A DNA stretch of 64,000 nucleotides from Anthopleura xanthogrammica (lineage: Eukaryota; Cnidaria; Anthozoa; Actiniaria; Actiniidae), in the NCBI GenBank assembly GCA_964019055.1, contig OZ025216.1, positions 2,421,001 to 2,485,000 of the forward strand, read 5' to 3'. The position numbers and the translations under genes were made by a program. The notes under the pieces were generated by a model that saw nothing but the letters and a program-made list of their open reading frames with translations, was not told where the DNA came from and searched no databases. Numbering within the stretch: the stretch's first letter is position 1; every line of letters starts with the position of its first letter. Positions 59,133 to 64,000 of the stretch are shown here, piece by piece.

Positions 59133-59142
59133 GGGAAATCCC
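59133..59142. promoter_or_regulatory. NF-kB-type site upstream of RLR-C
   Basis: GGGAAATCCC is an exact match to the GGGRNNYYCC kB consensus. It lies 964 bp upstream of the RLR-C start codon. Cnidarians have NF-kB and use related sites. A single 10-mer match in 1.8 kb is only suggestive. Confidence 0.35.
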
Positions 59143-59862
59143 CTAAAGAGAAAATCCCGTACAATGGCTCTTCCATTTTTTTGTTTTCATTTGCATAAAT
59201 TAGTAAATTTCCATCGATATAAAAGATACACGATTCGTATTTTCTTCTTCATTTTTATATCGATCTATTCCAGCAAAAAAGAAAAAATTCCCTTTATAGT
59301 AGAACCGCGAAATTGCATTTCTGTATTCTTTTGACAGAATTTTGTAAAACGTTCGAAATCGAATAAATATAATTTATTATAAAATTTTCAGCTATCGAAA
59401 AAAGCCCAACTTTCACCATATGGATAGACAAGAGCGAGAACAAGTAGAAGATTTACTTGAACATTTCGTGGGATACCAGCTGATATGTTGCCTGCGTGTT
59501 TTTGACACCTTTTTGGTCACAATTTTGAACAAAAAATAATTATATATATATTATTATGAAGTACTATTTATGGTGTATTGGATACAGTGTAAGTTAATTT
59601 CGTAGAAATGACAGCCACATAACCCAGGTCTCATACCTTAATAAGACTGTATGGGGTTTTCTCGGCGCGTACTATTCAACTTCAAATCGCAAAATCGCTG
59701 GTGCAAACAATTCACTGCAAAAGAAACGTTTCTGAGATTTTAAAGAGAAAGATGACATTTTCGAATAAGCAAGTTTTTATTGAGATCTGAACAAGAGACC
59801 ATGAAGGACAGTGTCCCTCATGGTCTCTTGATCTGAATTAATATACAATCACTTTTAATTGT

Positions 59863-59868
59863 TTTATT
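59863..59868 (-). terminator. Poly(A) signal for RLR-D
   Basis: AATAAA on the minus strand about 110 nt beyond the RLR-D stop codon, within an A-rich context (AAAAATAAAACAAT). It is the only canonical hexamer seen close to an RLR stop in this window. Confidence 0.5.
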
Positions 59869-59978
59869 TTTCCAATCTGGCCCTTAAAATTAATATTAAT
59901 TCAGTTAAAATTAATTAATTAGTAATAATTAATTATTAATTAAAATTTTTCTATTACATTTTTCTTGTACGAAAATAA

Positions 59979-62900
59979 TCAATTTGATTTCACCGTTTCA
60001 GACTCCATCAACCGCCTTCGTACATCATTCAACTCCTCCACTTCAGCTTTGGGAATCGTGAATGAAACATCCTTCCACTGTTTGAAAAGAAGTCTCTTCT
60101 TCGTATCGTTGAACTCGGTTATAAAACTTTTAATTTTCAAACTTGGCCAATCTGAACCTGTTACGGTGATGACGATACCCCAATCAAAGTCACACTTTTT
60201 ACAATGAATCTAAAAGCAGAAAAACAGAGAATTAACTTTTTTTGGAAAATATGAATGAAAAGGCGTGCATACGTACGTAAGAACGGACGGACGGACGGAT
60301 GCACTTGAAGAACGAACGAATGAACGTACGAAAGAACGAACAAGAAAACGAACGAGCAAACGAACCAACGAAAGAACGAAAGAATAAACAAACATTCATA
60401 CAAACAAGCAAACAAGCAAACAAACAAACGAACGAACGAACGAACGTATGTAAACACAAGCGATACCATGAATGAACTGAATGGACGAATCAAAACCAAT
60501 GAATAAACAAAGAACCTGAAAGAGCTCGCATTTCCACCAACATACCTTTTTATTAACAGTAACCTCATCTACTTGTCTTGGATTCGTGTGCTGCTTTATG
60601 TCACTACGTTCATAGATGCTGGGATCCATAACCACACGATAGTCCCCTTTAAACAAACGCATATCCTGGGCGTGGCAGACCAGTTTGTTGCAGCCCTTGC
60701 AATAAAACGTGACACCACCTGCGATGTCTTGGATGACGGGTTTGGAAGCATCTATATCTTCTCTTGCTTCACGTGCACTGATACTTCGAATTTGAAGACT
60801 TTTTATCTGTGATATGTGATTTTATGATTGAGAATTTGAAAAAAAATGGAACTTAACTTGACTTAAAAATACATATAATTCCTAATTCAATACTGTCAGC
60901 ATTGATTCTACATGAAGTGAATAGTTGAATGGCGAATTATTTCTTGATTTGAGTGTATGCGCCCTTAATCTATAATGGATTATACTTTCAATATGTTAAT
61001 GACTGTGACATCAGTTTCCCTTCACTACCGTTTAATAATAATAATCTTTATTGCACATGTAATAATTAAATATGCTCCAAGAAAACTCTCTCACATTGGT
61101 GATTTTCAGAGAGGTCCTGGAATTTACTTAAAATGAAATAAAAGGAAAAAATAGGACAATATATTAAAATAGAAAATAAATAAAAATAATAAAAATAAAT
61201 TAGGCTAATGTATAAAAAGCTAAAATTTGTAAAATATATTGTAAAAAGAATATATGAATTTGTGAAGCTAACTAAAGATATTGCGTTTGAAGACTTGAAC
61301 ACTACTAGAGTTCCTTAATTCTTGACTTAGGATCTGTGTGTAAGCCCAGAGGTTGTTTCAAGGTTTGATCTGTGAGTTAGCCGTGTCCTGACTTTAATCA
61401 GCCCAGAGGTTGTTTCAGGGTTCTGTCTGTGAGTTAGCTGTGCCCTGACTTATATCAGTCCAGAAGTTGTTCCAGGGTTTGATCTGTGAGTTAGCCGTGC
61501 CCTGACTTAGATCAGCCCAGAGGTTGTTCCATAAAATTGATTACCTCGTTAGCAAACTCTTCTTGATCCATATCCCGTACTTCTTCAACAACAGAATTCA
61601 TCATTTTCTCTTTAAATTCGTTCATTAACTCATGGTCAGCGCCTCTTGATCTCGAGTCTCCTATATAAACATAGTTGCCCTCTTTGGCCCTGATACGACC
61701 ACGGGATTGTACGCTGGAGATTTCGTTCGTCTTGACGCAGTAACGAATGACGTAGCAACAATCAGAGATGTCCAATCCTTCTTCTGCTACAGTTGTGGCA
61801 ATGATGATATTGATATCACCATTTTTGAATTTTTTGATGACACTTTCTTGTTGGGACTGGGTTAAACCAACTGTGAAGTGATGAAAAATAGTTAAAGATC
61901 GAACAAGCTTTTGAAGAACGGAGAGAGGGAGGGAGGGAGGGAGGGAGGGAGGAAGGGAGGGGGAATGGGGAGGGGGGGGGGGGGGGAGGAGGAAAGGAAG
62001 TGGAATTTGGAAGTGGAATTTGAAGACTTACTCTCCGAATCACCAGAACCCACTAAAATATCAGGCTTTAAAATCTCATTAAGCTCTTTCGTCTCATTGA
62101 CCCATTTCCTCAAAGCGACAATGTCATATCTTGTTTGAGCAAATAAAATCCCTTTAGCGCCTGATTCTTTTTCCTTCTCGTGGAAGACAATTATCTGTTT
62201 CCTGAGGGTTTCCAGTAAAGGATTTTCTGGAGCTTCTTGTTTGTGTTTCTCAATCAGTTGCTTGGTCTTTTGGTAAAGATTTTGAAGCCAAGAGCCAGTT
62301 TCAGTCAATTTGGACTGATCGCGTTTGGCGTAGAACTTTTCCAGGTACGTCATTGCGTCATCGATTCTGACAACGTTGTTGATAAGAAGAGCTTCGTGGT
62401 AACTATTGAGTAATAATAATAATATCTCATTATCATTGTCATCGTTGTTTATCATAATCATGTCCTCACATCAATATCGTCAATATGATGTATGTACCTT
62501 TCAATCGCTATAATGATCATAAGTAGTCATTGGTCATCACTATTCTGGTGCCACCACAACCACTACTATTCAACAACTAACACCACCACCACCACCGCCA
62601 CCACCACCACTATTCAACAACTAACACCACCACCATCACTATTCAACAACTAACACCACCACCACCATCACTATTCAACAACTAACACCACCACCACCAT
62701 CACTATTCAACAACTAACACCACCATCACTATTCAACAACTAACACCACCACTACCATCACTATTCAACAGCTAACACCACCATCACCATCACTATTCAA
62801 CAACTAACACCAACATCACTATTCAACAACTAACACCACCACCACCATCACTATTCAACAACTAACACCACCACCACCATCACTATTCAACAACTAACAC

Positions 62901-64000
62901 CACCACTACCATCACTATTCAACAACTAACACCACCACCACCATCACTATTCAACAACTAACACCACCATCACTATTCAACAACTAACACCACCACCACC
63001 ATCACTATTCAACAACTAACACCACCACTACCTTCACTATTCAACAACTAACACCACCACCATCACTATTCAACAACTAACACCACCACCACCATCACTA
63101 TTCAACAACTAACACCACCACCACCATCACTATTCAACAACTAACACCACCACTACCATCACTATTCAACAACACCACCACTACCATCACTATTCAACAA
63201 CTAACACCACCACCACCATCACTATTCAACAACTAACACCACCACTACCATCACTATTCAACAACTAACACCACCACCACCATCACTATTCAACAACTAA
63301 CACCACCATCACTATTCAACAACTAACACCACCACCACCATCACTATTCAACAACTAACACCACCACTACCTTCACTATTCAACAACTAACACCACCACC
63401 ATCACTATTCAACAACTAACACCACCACCACCATCACTATTCAACAACTAACACCACCACCACCATCACTTTTCAACAACTAACACCACCACTACCATCA
63501 CTATTCAACAAATAACACCACCACCGCCACCACTATTTAACAACTAATACCACCACTAACACCTCCACCGTCACCATCGCCTCCACCTTTTCAGTTTTTT
63601 TTAGATAATATATTATGTAAAGTGTTGTTGGGCAAAACGGAAACAACGCTATATAAATAAATATCATACCTCCTCAGGTATTCTCCGCACAAAAAGTTGT
63701 TGCTATATTTTTGAATACTGGCATGTTGTGAAAGTTGTTCGATCCACTGACGATAACTTGTGATCTGTCGATCTGTGGTTGGAGGTGGGCAATACGTGCC
63801 TGTATCGTAAATAATGCCTTCAATCTCTTTCATTGCCTGCAGAAAATAGCACAAAGAAATTTTTATAAATTGGAATAGGATCATGTCAGTTGTCAACGGA
63901 AGGTTGTAGCATCTATTTCAGTTGCTTAACACCCCTGAAAAGTCCCCTTCACAGTTCCCTGCGCCATCTTGAAAGGTAGCCAGGCCTTGCATCGAAGCGA
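59979..64000 (-). CDS. RLR-D: RIG-I-like helicase C-terminal half + CTD (5' part outside window)
   Basis: Fourth paralog; the visible exons are 63670-63836 (Hel2i start, SYRQWIEQL...EYLRR), 62032-62402 (Hel2i, YHEALLINN...AQTRYDIVALRKWV), 61545-61870 (Hel2), 60546-60806 and 59979-60209 (C-terminal domain). They code for 451 residues in continuous phase, ending at a TGA. Motif V region [14 protein letters not shown] and motif VI QSRGRIR are intact. The C-terminal domain has zinc pairs YCKGC and HCKKC as in RIG-I/MDA5 regulatory domains. It is more diverged from A, B and C than those are from each other, for example Hel2i DDAMTYLEKFYAKRD. N-terminal domains and Hel1 lie beyond the right edge, so the class of signalling module is unknown. 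Confidence 0.88.
60275..60445. repeat. GAAC/AACG tetranucleotide-rich repeat
   Basis: Imperfect GAAC, GGAC, AAAC tetramers on the plus strand in the last intron of RLR-D. It gives rise to Arg/Phe/Ser-rich antisense frames (SFVRSFVR type) that are not genes. Confidence 0.85.
61340..61532. repeat. Three tandem copies of a ~62-bp unit
   Basis: Unit contains CCCAGAGGTTGTTTCAGGGT and TCTGTGAGTTAGCCGTGCCC, repeated three times with about 90% identity and ending at the RLR-D Hel2 exon donor. A single inverted copy of the same unit occurs at about 24312-24382 in RLR-B, so the unit is dispersed as well as tandem. Confidence 0.75.
61916..61997. repeat. GGGA repeat and poly-G run in RLR-D intron
   Basis: (GGGA)n leading into an 18-base G run, in a 161-bp intron between the two Hel2-side exons. 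The G-runs have quadruplex potential on the nontemplate side of the plus strand. Confidence 0.9.
62560..63590. repeat. ~30-bp minisatellite in RLR-D Hel2i intron
   Basis: More than 30 copies of a unit made of CACCACCACCATCACTATTC and AACAACTAA, with deletions of CAC triplets and higher-order blocks. It occupies the intron between 63670-63836 and 62032-62402, the same intron as the arrays in RLR-A, B and C. Confidence 0.95.
63941..64000. mobile_element. Start of an AGTCCCCTTCA MITE, cut by the window edge
   Basis: Matches the left end of the 56291-56496 element (AGTCCCCTTCAC, then CATCTTGAAAGGT). It continues off the window. It lies in or near an RLR-D intron. Confidence 0.6.

Larger units (their letters stand above)
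58170..59978. other. Intergenic region between RLR-C and RLR-D
   Basis: Contains the RLR-C upstream region and the RLR-D 3' flank. It is AT-rich with a kB-like site (59133-59142), a hairpin at 59787-59836 (AAGAGACCATGA / TCATGGTCTCTT) and the RLR-D poly(A) signal. No open frame here resembles a known protein. Confidence 0.6.

Noticed and set aside
60161..60662. Arg/Phe/Ser-rich membrane-like minus frames
   Set aside because: They arise from a GAAC tetranucleotide tract in the last RLR-D intron. Only 60546-60806 nearby is coding.
1..63590. CRISPR-like array interpretation of the regular repeats
   Set aside because: The repeats are contiguous satellites without unique spacers, in intronic eukaryotic DNA.

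Overview
This window is animal nuclear DNA: AT-rich, intron-dense and full of repeats. The gene families point to a cnidarian, most likely an anthozoan such as a coral or sea anemone. The evidence is RIG-I-like receptors fused to death-fold and HEPN modules, a DUF6589/RecQ transposon, and many small palindromic elements. The species call is inference only. Exons were joined by hand from GT-AG sites, reading-frame phase and comparison between paralogs; no alignment or database search was run.

The core is a tandem array of four RIG-I-like receptor (RLR) genes, all on the minus strand. RLR-A (start 10804, C-terminal exons beyond the left edge) is DED, TRADD-N-like domain, helicase. RLR-B (41995 to 13982, 18 exons, about 1080 aa) has the same architecture, but helicase motifs I and VI are damaged while the reading frame stays open. 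RLR-C (58169 to 43823, 19 exons, about 1224 aa) is HEPN, CARD, TRADD-N-like, helicase, zinc-binding C-terminal domain, with intact motifs. RLR-D (stop at 59979, N-terminal exons beyond the right edge) has intact Hel2 and C-terminal domain. The core exon boundaries are the same in all copies that can be compared. The N-terminal parts differ and are built largely from symmetric phase 1-1 exons.

RLR-B is swollen by mobile DNA. A 7.46-kb DNA transposon (25662-33119; 92-bp perfect terminal inverted repeats, 9-bp target duplication) sits in one intron and carries two convergent genes, a DUF6589-type protein and a RecQ-like helicase. A 5'-truncated LINE (15047-15903) split a C-terminal-domain exon and appears to have become an intron through its own target-site duplication. 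One homologous intron, inside helicase insert Hel2i, holds a long CCA/CAT-rich minisatellite in all four RLR genes, with a different repeat unit in most. Intergenic gaps of 1.8-3.2 kb hold palindromic repeats, SINE/LINE remnants and one good kB-type site upstream of RLR-C.

The RLRs are expected to sense cytosolic double-stranded or 5'-triphosphate RNA through helicase plus C-terminal domain, and to signal through their N-terminal modules. RLR-B may instead bind RNA without ATP hydrolysis. No rRNA, true tRNA or CRISPR feature was seen.
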